9,595 bases of DNA, taken from contig PDRH01000052.1 in the NCBI GenBank assembly GCA_002748015.1, positions 1-9,595 on the forward strand, given 5' to 3'. The notes under the pieces are model-generated. The model was not told where the DNA came from, searched no databases, and saw only the letters and a program-made list of their open reading frames with translations. How positions within the stretch are numbered: the first letter of the stretch is position 1; each line of letters opens with the position of its first letter. This document shows positions 1 to 7,280 of the stretch, piece by piece. Both the position numbers and the translations under genes were made by a program. The stretch is from Bacteroidota bacterium. GTDB taxonomy: Bacteria; Bacteroidota; Bacteroidia; Bacteroidales; CAJPTX01.

Positions 1-570
1 GACCAGTTCCTGTGGCCGAAGGACGAATGGATGACAGATGATGCTTTCCATGGCGACTGCCTCGTCTACACCATCTTCCATCGCCTCAACCGGATATCGC
101 ATGCCGATGGTCCGAACCACTGGATACCGTATACGGAGAAGGAGCTGGGGCTGAAGCTGGCCTTTGAGTCGAGCTTCCTGAGCGACTTCATGGCGGGGAA
201 GCTGAAGGCCACAGGGGGGAGCGATACGCAAGGGTTGGGGCTAGATGGGCAGGAGGGAAATGCAAAGAAGGCACTGTTTGCAACAGGCCAAACGCCGCTG
301 GTATTCTCGGATGAGGCGAAGGTGCTACTCGAGGCGGGGCGGGAGATGTGGCGCTACTACCTCTCGAAGCCTGGGGTAGACATCGATGCCTCGTTCTACG
401 ATATACGGGCCTACTTCCAGGGCATGACGGCCAATGGGAAGGCGGTGCGCTCGAAGTCGGACGATGCGGTATACACGGAGCTATATGCGAAGATTCGGGA
501 TGCGAGGAAGCACTTGGGAGATAAGCGTATAGCACCGAAGGTGTATGAGTATGGCTTCCTGATGGAGTAG
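1..570 (+). CDS. C-terminal part of a large protein, probably a type IIG-like adenine DNA methyltransferase/restriction protein (cut by left edge)
   Basis: The frame is open from base 1 (DQFLWPKDEW...) to a TAG at 568-570, so at least 189 residues of the C-terminus are visible and the true start lies outside the window. The first in-frame ATG (31) is internal, because the preceding codons continue the same kind of sequence. The visible part has no catalytic motif. It does contain DCLVYTIFH near the beginning, a region naming a 'NHWIPYTEKELG' segment, the stretch EAGREMWRYY, then ASFYDIRAYFQG, and the ending KVYEYGFL. From memory this pattern belongs to the C-terminal, target-recognition side of large Bacteroidetes N6-adenine methylase proteins (Eco57I/type IIG-like), whose NPPY catalytic motif would lie upstream. 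Membership is recalled, not computed. It is followed after 19 bp by mqnD on the same strand. A different large uncharacterised protein is the alternative. Confidence 0.55.
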   Translation, partial: DQFLWPKDEWMTDDAFHGDCLVYTIFHRLNRISHADGPNHWIPYTEKELGLKLAFESSFLSDFMAGKLKATGGSDTQGLGLDGQEGNAKKALFATGQTPLVFSDEAKVLLEAGREMWRYYLSKPGVDIDASFYDIRAYFQGMTANGKAVRSKSDDAVYTELYAKIRDARKHLGDKRIAPKVYEYGFLME

Positions 571-589
571 AGAGACAGACAATACAGAT

Positions 590-1387
590 ATGAGAACGCT
601 TAGGGACCTAGATTTCGCCTTCTCGCCCTGCCCGAACGATACGTATATCTTCGGCGCGCTGGTGGAAGGACTTATGGGTGATAATTGGCGTATCGCTCGC
701 CCTACCCTACTGGATATAGAGGAGCTGAATAGGGCGGCAAATAAGGGGTTGTACGACGTGGTAAAGGTAAGCGTGGCGGCGTATCCGCTGTTCGCAGACC
801 AGTACGATATTTTGCCCTGTGGAGGGGCGCTGGGCTTCGGGGTTGGGCCGCTAGTCGTTCGTGCGAAAAATGCCCCCCAAACACCGCCAGAAGGGGCGAG
901 CATACTCATCCCTGGAGAGCAGACTACAGCCAACCTACTGCTCTCGACCTTCTACCCTCAGGTTGGAGAGAGACGAGTAAAGCTATTCTCGGAGATTATG
1001 CCCGCAATAGCCGCTGGTGAATGCGAATATGGGGTTATCATCCACGAGGGGCGTTTTACCTACCGCTCGCACGGGCTGGAGCTAGTGTCTGACCTCGGCG
1101 AGCTATGGACGGAGCAATATGGGCTACCAATACCGCTAGGGGTAATTTGCGTTCATCGGGATATGGAGCAAGGGCTCAAGGGGATGGTCGCAGATGGGAT
1201 ACGAAAGAGCCTAGCGTATGCGCATGCGCATCCTGAAGGGGTGGCTGGGTACATAGCCAAGAATGCGCAAGAGCTTTCTGAGGAGGTGCAGCTGGAGCAT
1301 ATTAGGCTATACGTAAACGACTTCTCTATGGACTTAGGAGAACTCGGGTGGGAGGCTATTCGGCGCTTGGTCGCAAATAGACAGTAG
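590..1387 (+). CDS. mqnD: 1,4-dihydroxy-6-naphthoate synthase (futalosine menaquinone pathway)
   Basis: 265 residues, the usual size for MqnD. The enzyme converts cyclic de-hypoxanthine futalosine to 1,4-dihydroxy-6-naphthoate in the cytoplasm, a late ring-forming step of the futalosine route to menaquinone. Visible family features are the N-terminal SPCPNDT signature (residues 12-18) followed by YIFGAL, the ligand-binding stretch IPGEQTTA (107-114), and IHEGRFTY (151-158) with the conserved histidine H152 thought to act in catalysis. The fold is the periplasmic-binding-protein type, but no signal peptide is present, as expected. MqnA is a related family, but the SPCPNDT start and the IHEGRFTY block point to MqnD. 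The ATG at 590 lies 19 bp after the upstream stop, so the two genes may share a transcript. No other mqn gene is in the window. The stop codon sits inside an inverted-repeat region described separately. Confidence 0.9.
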   Translation: MRTLRDLDFAFSPCPNDTYIFGALVEGLMGDNWRIARPTLLDIEELNRAANKGLYDVVKVSVAAYPLFADQYDILPCGGALGFGVGPLVVRAKNAPQTPPEGASILIPGEQTTANLLLSTFYPQVGERRVKLFSEIMPAIAAGECEYGVIIHEGRFTYRSHGLELVSDLGELWTEQYGLPIPLGVICVHRDMEQGLKGMVADGIRKSLAYAHAHPEGVAGYIAKNAQELSEEVQLEHIRLYVNDFSMDLGELGWEAIRRLVANRQ

Positions 1388-1421
1388 GCATAGCGGCTTG
1401 CCCCATGCCTGAGAGGGGCAA
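1386..1421 (+). other. Interleaved inverted repeats at the mqnD stop (hairpin or pseudoknot candidate)
   Basis: Two perfect inverted repeats interlock: AGGCAT (1386-1391) pairs with ATGCCT (1405-1410), and TTGCCCC (1398-1404) pairs with GGGGCAA (1415-1421). The order A-B-A'-B', with connecting loops of 6, 0 and 4 nt, fits an H-type pseudoknot. Either stem alone could form an ordinary hairpin. The first repeat begins inside the mqnD TAG (1385-1387). No T-run follows, so it is not a standard intrinsic terminator. It may still help end or stabilise the mqnD transcript. Chance is possible at this length. Confidence 0.35.
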
Positions 1422-1458
1422 ATTAGAGCAACCGAGGGAATGGAGATATAGGGGCATG

Positions 1459-1481
1459 AAAAAGCCCCCTAACGGGGGCTT
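1459..1481 (-). terminator. Rho-independent terminator of the ileS-dksA-lspA-lemA transcript
   Basis: A perfect 8-bp stem, AAGCCCCC (1462-1469) with GGGGGCTT (1474-1481), closes a 4-nt loop. Read on the - strand the stem runs straight into five T residues (complement of 1459-1463), the classic intrinsic terminator layout. It lies about 70 nt beyond the lemA stop, the last gene of the - strand cluster. On the + strand there is no T-run after the stem, so any effect on mqnD transcription would be weaker. Confidence 0.85.
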
Positions 1482-1492
1482 AAGAGTTAGAT

Positions 1493-1550
1493 CGGCCGGG
1501 GGATCTCGTGGTTTCGCACGGGTCGGCCCCGGGCCTCCGCCACGGTGCGA
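1493..1550. other. GC-rich 58-bp block with mutually exclusive inverted repeats, 3' of lemA
   Basis: By hand count 45 of 58 bases are G or C (about 78%), well above the surroundings. TCGCAC (1514-1519) can pair with GTGCGA (1545-1550), and CGTGG (1507-1511) can pair with CCACG (1540-1544). These pairings interlock and the connecting loops (0 and 2 nt on the lemA strand) look too short for both to form at once. A small GGCC/GGCC hairpin (within 1525-1535) sits inside. It lies between the lemA stop and the terminator and would be the lemA 3' untranslated region. No coding potential or known RNA family is recognised. Confidence 0.4.
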
Positions 1551-2162
1551 CTAGAATTCGACCTTGGGGGCTTTTTCTGCACCAGCCTCCGCCTTGAACT
1601 CTGTACGTGGGCTAAAACCAAACATCCCCATAAGGATGTTGTTGGGGAAGCGACGAACAAATACGTTATACTCCCCTACGGTCGCATTATACTTCCGTCG
1701 CTCTACAGATATACGGTTCTCCGACCCCTCTAGCTGCACCATGAGGTCGCGGAACTGCTGGGTGGCCTGCAGCTGAGGGTAACGCTCAACAGATACCAAA
1801 AGCCGCGAGAGGGAGGACGATAGCTCCGACTGCGCCTGGATAAAGGCCTGCTTATCCGCCTCAGTAGGAGCACTACCCTCGCCAGCCTTTAGGGTTACCT
1901 GAGTTGCCTTAGCACGAGCCTCTATCACACTCGTCAGCGTACTCTTCTCGAAATCCGCCGCCCCCTTAACCGTGGCAATAAGGTTGGGGATGAGGTCCAT
2001 CCTTCGCTGGTAGACGTTCTCGACATTTGCCCATTGCTGGTTGACGGCAACATCTCTCTCAACAGCCCCGTTGTAGGCTGAGGCGAACATGCTATAGATT
2101 GCGATACCTACGCCAACGAGTATGGCGAGGACTACGAGTAGGATGATTGTTCCCTTTTTCAT
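1551..2162 (-). CDS. lemA: LemA family protein
   Basis: 203 residues, normal for LemA. The N-terminus KKGTIILLVVLAILVGVGIA is one membrane-spanning helix (about residues 4-26) with the rest expected on the far side of the membrane as a helical bundle. The family signature is clear: NQQWANVENVYQRRMDLIPN (41-60) followed by LIATVKGAADFE, then coiled helices with ERYPQLQATQQFRDLMVQLE (126-145), SENRISVERRKYN and VRRFPNN. The molecular role is not established; LemA proteins are often encoded beside TPM-domain (YgcG-like) proteins, but none follows here because a terminator comes next. The ATG at 2162 is the only sensible start since the helix begins directly after it. It lies 48 bp after the lspA stop with no convincing promoter in the gap, so it is probably the last gene of the ileS operon. 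Confidence 0.93.
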   Translation of the reverse strand: MKKGTIILLVVLAILVGVGIAIYSMFASAYNGAVERDVAVNQQWANVENVYQRRMDLIPNLIATVKGAADFEKSTLTSVIEARAKATQVTLKAGEGSAPTEADKQAFIQAQSELSSSLSRLLVSVERYPQLQATQQFRDLMVQLEGSENRISVERRKYNATVGEYNVFVRRFPNNILMGMFGFSPRTEFKAEAGAEKAPKVEF

Positions 2163-2210
2163 TTCTGCTTATTGAGTTGAACGGTTATGTAGCGCTTCAA
2201 CGTATTATGG

Positions 2211-2888
2211 CTACTTTGCCATGGCTAGTATAGCCCTACGCTGAAACAATAATAGGTAGAAGACTGCGCACGTAATGGCGGCATCCGCAATGTTGAATAT
2301 CGCGTTGAAGAATAGGAAGTTTTTCCCGCCAAGCATGGGCAGCCAGGTAGGCCACTGGAATGAGAATAGCGGGAAGTAGAACATGTCTACGACCCTTCCG
2401 AAGAACATTCCTGCATAGCCCCCTTCAGATGGCAAGAAGGTGGCCACAGGGCGAACAAGATGTCCTGTGGCATCTATATATGGCTGGCTGGAGGAAAAGA
2501 CAAGCCCATAGAGCGTACCGTCTATAATATTACCTAGCGCACCAGCTATGATACAGGTCAGGGGAATAAGCAAGCCAAGCGAAAAACGACGAGACTTCAA
2601 CATCCGATGGGCCAAGACAGCCAGGAAGATAACCATGGCAATACGCAGGCAGGAAAGGAGCAACTTGCCCGCACGCCCTGCCAGCTGCATTCCGAAGGCT
2701 ATCCCATTGTTCTCAACGAAGCGAAGACGCGCCCACTCACCGATGAGGCTGATATCCTCACCAATAAACATATGGGTTTTTATCCAGACCTTGAGTACCT
2801 GGTCTGCCAATATGATGGCCAACATGATGGCAAGGGTTATCCAGCGCCATTTGCGTGCCTGCTCAGCCGACCTGATGGATTGTGGCAT
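2211..2888 (-). CDS. lspA: Lipoprotein signal peptidase (signal peptidase II)
   Basis: 225 residues, longer than the roughly 165 of E. coli LspA. It cleaves the signal peptide from prolipoproteins at the inner membrane after lipid attachment. Four hydrophobic segments are visible, at about 17-37, 75-96, 105-123 and 193-215. The family motifs are in order: LADQVLKVW (28-35), ENNGIAFG (59-66), GALGNIIDG (116-124), GRVVDMFYFP (164-173) and FNIADAAI (198-205). The two catalytic aspartates correspond to D168 and D202. The extra length comes mostly from a roughly 30-residue periplasmic insertion (about 131-163) between the GNIID and VVD motifs. I recall such an insertion in Bacteroidetes LspA but cannot check it. 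The ATG at 2888 lies 3 bp after the stop of the DksA-family gene, indicating co-transcription and probable coupling. Confidence 0.95.
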   Translation of the reverse strand: MPQSIRSAEQARKWRWITLAIMLAIILADQVLKVWIKTHMFIGEDISLIGEWARLRFVENNGIAFGMQLAGRAGKLLLSCLRIAMVIFLAVLAHRMLKSRRFSLGLLIPLTCIIAGALGNIIDGTLYGLVFSSSQPYIDATGHLVRPVATFLPSEGGYAGMFFGRVVDMFYFPLFSFQWPTWLPMLGGKNFLFFNAIFNIADAAITCAVFYLLLFQRRAILAMAK

Positions 2889-2891
2889 GGG

Positions 2892-3272
2892 CTAACTATT
2901 GAGACTATTTTTGGCCTCTATAGAAAGGGTCGCATGGGGTACGGCTCTCAAGCGATCCTTAGAAATCAGCTGCCCTGTCACGCGGCAAATGCCATAGGTC
3001 TTAAGATCTATCCGCTGGAGCGCCCGCTCAAGATGATTTATGAACTTGAGCTGACGCTGGGCCAGGCGGTGCGCCTCCTCCTTGGTAAAGGTTGCGGTAC
3101 CCTCCTCCATGAGCTTGAAGGTTGGTGAAGTATCCAAGGCTTCGTTATTAGCCGCAATAGAAAGCGCACTACGCAGCATATCATAGTCCTCCTGCGCCTT
3201 CCTCAACTTCTCGAGGATAAGAATCCTGAATTCCTCTAACTCCTCATCTGAATAGCGGGGTGTTGTTTCCAT
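2892..3272 (-). CDS. DksA/TraR-family regulator with a degenerate zinc finger
   Basis: 126 residues. The N-terminal half (about 8-90) is helical and charged, like the DksA coiled coil that reaches into the RNA polymerase secondary channel. The C-terminal signature is YGICRVTG-(x)-LISKDRLRAVP (93-111), followed by ATLSIEAK (114-121), which matches the DksA/TraR zinc-finger region. Only one cysteine (C96) is present in the whole protein, so the four-cysteine zinc site of canonical DksA is absent. From memory, Bacteroidetes homologues commonly look like this. Likely role: transcription regulation through RNA polymerase, possibly with ppGpp, but this is inference from family. The gene sits 20 bp after ileS and 3 bp before lspA in the same direction, an order I know as conserved in Bacteroidales. 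Confidence 0.88.
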   Translation of the reverse strand: METTPRYSDEELEEFRILILEKLRKAQEDYDMLRSALSIAANNEALDTSPTFKLMEEGTATFTKEEAHRLAQRQLKFINHLERALQRIDLKTYGICRVTGQLISKDRLRAVPHATLSIEAKNSLNS

Positions 3273-3292
3273 AGCTCTACATTTTTATCTTG

Positions 3293-6200
3293 CTACTCAT
3301 CCTTCTCTAGGGCGATACGCAGCGGGTTCTTCAGGCCTTCGATTTCAATATCAATCTGCTTGCTATCGCTTGGGAGCTGCTCAACGATGCTTAGGGCGGA
3401 AGCAAGCGTCTGCCCCTGAATGTAGTCCTTACTTTGCGCTACAGCCTTGGCAGCAAGAGCCTCTGCACCATCCGGGTCATTGACCCATAGGCGTATCCTG
3501 TCAGTCACCTCAAGACCCGTTTCCTTACGAAGGTTCTGCACCCTGTTGACAACTTCACGAGCTATGCCCTCTGCGCGGAGCTCAGGAGTTATAGTCACGT
3601 CCAGTGCAATAGTTAGCTCACCATCAGTTGCGACCAGCCAACCAGGTATGTCCTCAGGGACGATTTCCACCTGGGCTATTTCGACAGTACCCTTGATATC
3701 CCCTACCTCAATATCCAGACTTCCATCTCGCTCAAAGGTCGCTATATCCTCCTGCGAGAGCGAAGTAAGGTGAGCTGCCACAGCCTTCATGCTCTTGCCA
3801 AACTTGGGACCGAGAGCCTTGAAATTGGGCTTTACGCGCTTAACTAGTACGGTATTATCTGGGCTGAGATACTCGACTGTCTTCACGTTGACCTCTGCGA
3901 GGATAATGGTCTCTACCGCCTTGAGGGCTGCTGCGAATTGGTCATCCAGAACGGGTATCATTATCCTTGCCAGGGGCTGACGAACTTTGATAGAAACCTT
4001 ACGGCGCAACGCCAGCACCAATGAGGTAAAGCGCTGGGCTAGATCCATCCGCTTCTCCAGCTCTGCGTTTATAAGCTGCTCGTCCACCTCTGGGAAAAGA
4101 TCAAGGTGCACGCTAAAGTTCTCCCCCTCTGCAAGGTGAGGATGGAGATCGCAATAGAGCCGCTCAGCATAGAATGGCGCAAGGGGGGCCATTAGCTGGG
4201 CAACCGTTTTGAGAGCGGTGAAGAGGGTTTGATAGGCTGCAAGCTTATCCGTAGTCATATCCCCTCCCCAGAAACGCTTGCGGTTTAGGCGAACGTACCA
4301 GTTGGAGAGTTCCTCGGTAACGAAATGCTGAATAGCCCTACCACCCCGCGTGGGTTCAAAGGCCTCAAAGGCACTATCAACCTCCTGCGTAAGCGTATTG
4401 AGGCGTGATATTAGCCACCGGTCTAGCTCGCTGCGTTCCGCAATGGGCACTTGAGCTTCGCTACCGGAGAAGCCGTCAACATTGGCATATAGGGCAAAGA
4501 AAGAATAGGTATTATAGAGCGTCCCGAAAAACTTTCGAACCACCTCTTCGACCCCGGCAAGGTCGAATTTGAGGTTCTCCCATGGCTGCGAGTTGGTCAT
4601 CATGTACCAGCGGATGGGGTCCGGGCCATACTTCTTAATCTCGACGAAGGGGTCAACACCGTTGCCGAGTCGCTTGCTCATCTTGTTGCCGTTCTTGTCG
4701 AGAACGAGGCCATTGGAAATGATATTCCTAAAGGCCACGCTATCGGAAGTCATGGTGGCAACGGCATGCAAGGTAAAGAACCAGCCACGCGTCTGATCAA
4801 CCCCCTCAGCGATGAAAGAAGCTGGGAATTGCTCCTTAAACGTCTCCTGGTTCTCAAAGGGATAGTGCCACTGCGCATAGGGCATGGCCCCAGAGTCAAA
4901 CCATACATCAATCAGATCTGGCTCCCGGTACATCGGCTTCCCCGAGGGAGATTGCAACACGATGCTATCTACATACGGCCGATGGAGATCGAAGACGTTG
5001 TAGTTCTCCTCGCTCATATTCCCGACCTCGAAGTTCTCGAGAGGGCTAGTCGGCATGAGGCCAGCGGCCACCGCCTTGGTGCACTCATTCTTTAGCTCTT
5101 CAAGAGAACCGATGCATATCATTTCGCTCCTGTCCTCGGTTACCCAGATGGGGAGCGGTGTCCCCCAGTAGCGAGAGCGGGAGAGATTCCAGTCCACAAG
5201 ATTCTCCAACCACTTGCCAAAACGCCCTATACCAGTGCTTGCAGGTTTCCAATTTATGGTGGCGTTTAGTTCAAGCATGCGCTCCTTGAATGCAGTGGTC
5301 TTAATGAACCATGAGTCTAACGGATAGTAGAGAACTGGCTTGTCCGTACGCCAGCAATGGGGGTAGCTATGGGTGTGCTTTGCGATTTTAAAGGCCTTGC
5401 CACGCTGCTTCAGGTCAACGCAGAGGTCTACGTCCAGCTCCCCGCCCATCGGGTCGTCATCGGCCACGTAGACCGGCTTAACGAAACGCCCAGCCCACGG
5501 CTTATACTGCTCTACATTTACGAACTGCTCAACAAAGGCATCGGTCATCTCCTCAAGGGGGGTAAAACGCCCCTGGCGGTCAACCATAGGCGCCTGCTCG
5601 TCCTCTGGGGTGGCTAGGGTCATACCTACTATACCCTGCTGCTTAGCCGCTCTAGCATCATCCGCACCGAAAGTCGGGGCCATATGTACGATACCTGTAC
5701 CATCCTCAGTGGTAACGAAGTCGGCCTGAATTACCTCATAGGCCTTGCCCTGAGGCTTTACCCATGGGAACACAGGCGCATAGTGCTGACCTACTAGCTC
5801 CTTACCCTGAACCTGCTTAAGAAGCCTCCAGGGGAGTGGGCTATTGACCTTCTGTGGAGCAACCATATCCAGCTCATCACCCCCATCCGGGAAATAGGCC
5901 TTGAGGCGCGCATCCGCTAGCACTACGACTATCTCCTCACCCGTATAGGGGTTGAAGGTATGCACATAGTCATAGAGGATGCTAGAGCCAACCGCACACG
6001 CTGTGTTGGATGGCAAAGTCCAGGGGGTTGTAGTCCAAGCAAGGAAGCTGACGGGAAGCCCGTTCTCCAGGACAGGCCGCCCGTTTCGATCCAGCTGGTT
6101 GAACAGGCCTGTTACGGTGGTATCGCTCACATCACGATAGCAACCCGGCTGGTTTAGCTCGTGAGTTGAGAGCCCAGTGCCAGCGGCGGGCGAGTAGGGC

Positions 6201-6736
6201 TGTATGGTCTTCCCCTTGTATAGGAAACCCTTCTCGCAGAGTTGCTTAAGGAGATACCAGAGCGACTCGATATACTTGTTATCGTAGGTAATGTAGGGGT
6301 TCTGCATATCCACCCAGTAGCCCATCATCTGCGTCATGCGCTCCCACTCATCGGTATACTTCATCACATCCTCGCGGCAGGCGCGATTGTAGTCCTCAAC
6401 GCTGATGGTCTTGCCAATATCCTCCTTTGTTATACCGAGACTTTTCTCGACACCTAGCTCAACAGGAAGACCATGGGTATCCCAACCAGCCTTTCGATCC
6501 ACGAGGTAGCCCTTCTGAGTGCGGTAGCGCAGGATGGCATCCTTTATCGTACGAGCCATGACGTGGTGTATACCAGGTATACCGTTGGCAGAGGGAGGTC
6601 CCTCGAAGAAGACGAAGCGTGCTGCCCCCTCTCGCAACTTGGTACTCTTAGCGAAGGTATCATTAGCTTTCCACCTATCAATCACCTGCTCAGAGGTGGC
6701 GACCAGATCAAGACCCTTATATTCTTGGAATTTCAT
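3293..6736 (-). CDS. ileS: Isoleucyl-tRNA synthetase, type 2 (eukaryote-like), with GIHH in place of HIGH
   Basis: 1147 residues. It charges tRNA-Ile with isoleucine and edits valine. The synthetase opens with FFEGPPSANG (43-52) and the class I signature position reads GIHH (55-58) rather than HIGH. WDTHGLPVE (85-93) follows. The CP1 editing domain is marked by WTTTPWTLPSN (234-244) and HMAPTFGADD (351-360). The second signature KMSKR is at 685-689. The length, the GVEKSLGI/DEWERMTQMMGYW region and the absence of a C-terminal cysteine zinc module (it ends LKNPLRIALEKDE) fit the IleRS2 class found in eukaryotes and some bacteria, which tolerates mupirocin. The ATG at 6736 is preceded by an untranslated leader of about 55 nt and a Bacteroidetes-type promoter. 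It is the first gene of the cluster with dksA-like, lspA and lemA. No T-box element is seen in the leader. Confidence 0.97.
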   Translation of the reverse strand: MKFQEYKGLDLVATSEQVIDRWKANDTFAKSTKLREGAARFVFFEGPPSANGIPGIHHVMARTIKDAILRYRTQKGYLVDRKAGWDTHGLPVELGVEKSLGITKEDIGKTISVEDYNRACREDVMKYTDEWERMTQMMGYWVDMQNPYITYDNKYIESLWYLLKQLCEKGFLYKGKTIQPYSPAAGTGLSTHELNQPGCYRDVSDTTVTGLFNQLDRNGRPVLENGLPVSFLAWTTTPWTLPSNTACAVGSSILYDYVHTFNPYTGEEIVVVLADARLKAYFPDGGDELDMVAPQKVNSPLPWRLLKQVQGKELVGQHYAPVFPWVKPQGKAYEVIQADFVTTEDGTGIVHMAPTFGADDARAAKQQGIVGMTLATPEDEQAPMVDRQGRFTPLEEMTDAFVEQFVNVEQYKPWAGRFVKPVYVADDDPMGGELDVDLCVDLKQRGKAFKIAKHTHSYPHCWRTDKPVLYYPLDSWFIKTTAFKERMLELNATINWKPASTGIGRFGKWLENLVDWNLSRSRYWGTPLPIWVTEDRSEMICIGSLEELKNECTKAVAAGLMPTSPLENFEVGNMSEENYNVFDLHRPYVDSIVLQSPSGKPMYREPDLIDVWFDSGAMPYAQWHYPFENQETFKEQFPASFIAEGVDQTRGWFFTLHAVATMTSDSVAFRNIISNGLVLDKNGNKMSKRLGNGVDPFVEIKKYGPDPIRWYMMTNSQPWENLKFDLAGVEEVVRKFFGTLYNTYSFFALYANVDGFSGSEAQVPIAERSELDRWLISRLNTLTQEVDSAFEAFEPTRGGRAIQHFVTEELSNWYVRLNRKRFWGGDMTTDKLAAYQTLFTALKTVAQLMAPLAPFYAERLYCDLHPHLAEGENFSVHLDLFPEVDEQLINAELEKRMDLAQRFTSLVLALRRKVSIKVRQPLARIMIPVLDDQFAAALKAVETIILAEVNVKTVEYLSPDNTVLVKRVKPNFKALGPKFGKSMKAVAAHLTSLSQEDIATFERDGSLDIEVGDIKGTVEIAQVEIVPEDIPGWLVATDGELTIALDVTITPELRAEGIAREVVNRVQNLRKETGLEVTDRIRLWVNDPDGAEALAAKAVAQSKDYIQGQTLASALSIVEQLPSDSKQIDIEIEGLKNPLRIALEKDE

Positions 6737-6799
6737 CTATGTATTCATTAGCGCAACCAGCACCGGGCAGACTAACCGCCCCCCAGCTATAATTGGATG

Positions 6800-6807
6800 C
6801 AAAGTTA
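6800..6807 (-). promoter_or_regulatory. Bacteroidetes-type -7 promoter element for the ileS operon
   Basis: On the - strand these bases read TAACTTTG, matching the Bacteroidetes primary-sigma -7 consensus TAnnTTTG, and are followed by CA as is common. The distance to the ileS ATG implies a leader of about 55 nt. No clear TTTG/TTG -33 element is found at 19-21 bp upstream. The same core with similar upstream bases occurs before the DUF805 gene, which supports its being real. Confidence 0.6.
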
Positions 6808-6850
6808 AGGTATTTTCCAGTACCTTGGCACGCTCGGACTACTAGGCCAC

Positions 6851-7249
6851 CTAGAGTCCCATGGAGTGGGCATGAGACTTTGGATTAGGACCAAAACGAT
6901 TAGCACCTTCAGCACTATCGAGTATCATGAAGACCAACAGGATAACAGCACCGATTAAAGGCAAAAGCAGGATGAAAATCCAACCCCCACCTCGCCCAGT
7001 ATCATGCAGCCTACGGACGGTCACAGCGATGGAGGGGATGAAGGCAAAGAGGCTATAGAGAGCACTCAGTAGGCTGTAATTCAGGCGAAAGAAGGAGAAT
7101 GGCAGCGGGATTGTAAACTCCCCCCAAGGGATATAGGACAGCGCAAAGGAAACCAACGCATTAAACAACACGAAATACCAGAACTCAGAACGACGTGCAC
7201 GACCTGAAAACTGGAAGTACTTCCGGAAGCAATCTATGTAGTAATTCAT
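6851..7249 (-). CDS. DUF805 family small membrane protein
   Basis: 132 residues. The DUF805 pattern is plain: an N-terminal YIDCFRKYFQFSGRARRSEFW (about 4-24), hydrophobic segments at about 22-40, 58-76 and 88-110, the loop VRRLHDTGRGGGW (78-90) and the ending GANRFGPNP (115-123). This is an inner-membrane protein of unknown function; E. coli YhaH/YhaI are relatives. It is a lone gene: a promoter element lies 24-31 bp upstream of its ATG, and the ileS promoter lies in the 114-bp gap downstream. The gap to the mutY C-terminal fragment upstream is 46 bp. The ATG at 7249 gives the full conserved N-terminus. Confidence 0.92.
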   Translation of the reverse strand: MNYYIDCFRKYFQFSGRARRSEFWYFVLFNALVSFALSYIPWGEFTIPLPFSFFRLNYSLLSALYSLFAFIPSIAVTVRRLHDTGRGGGWIFILLLPLIGAVILLVFMILDSAEGANRFGPNPKSHAHSMGL

Positions 7250-7272
7250 ACTCTTGTATTATCTATGGCTTG

Positions 7273-7280
7273 CAAAGTTA
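7273..7280 (-). promoter_or_regulatory. Bacteroidetes-type -7 promoter element for the DUF805 gene
   Basis: The - strand reads TAACTTTG here, again matching TAnnTTTG and followed by CA, only 24 bp before the DUF805 ATG. The upstream bases GGAAAA, a few positions away, are shared with the ileS promoter region. A -33 element is not obvious. The element overlaps the spacer just after the mutY C-terminal fragment stop. Confidence 0.6.

Noticed and set aside
481..933. A 150-codon - strand open frame opposite mqnD
   Set aside because: Low-complexity Ser/Pro-rich translation, antisense to confident mqnD and the upstream gene.
1398..1421. The TTGCCCC/GGGGCAA hairpin as an intrinsic terminator for mqnD
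   Set aside because: The loop is 10 nt and no T-run follows on the + strand; kept only as a structure candidate.
2607..3128. A 173-codon + strand open frame opposite lspA and the DksA-like gene
   Set aside because: It lies antisense to two well-recognised genes, has no recognisable protein features, and depends on the codon bias of the opposite strand.
4766..5095. A 109-codon + strand frame inside ileS (and similar + strand frames from 3447 to 6845)
   Set aside because: All are antisense shadows of ileS with no recognisable protein motifs.
6737..6799. T-box or other riboswitch in the ileS leader
   Set aside because: The leader is only about 55 nt, has no T-box sequence or antiterminator, and such control is not typical of this group.
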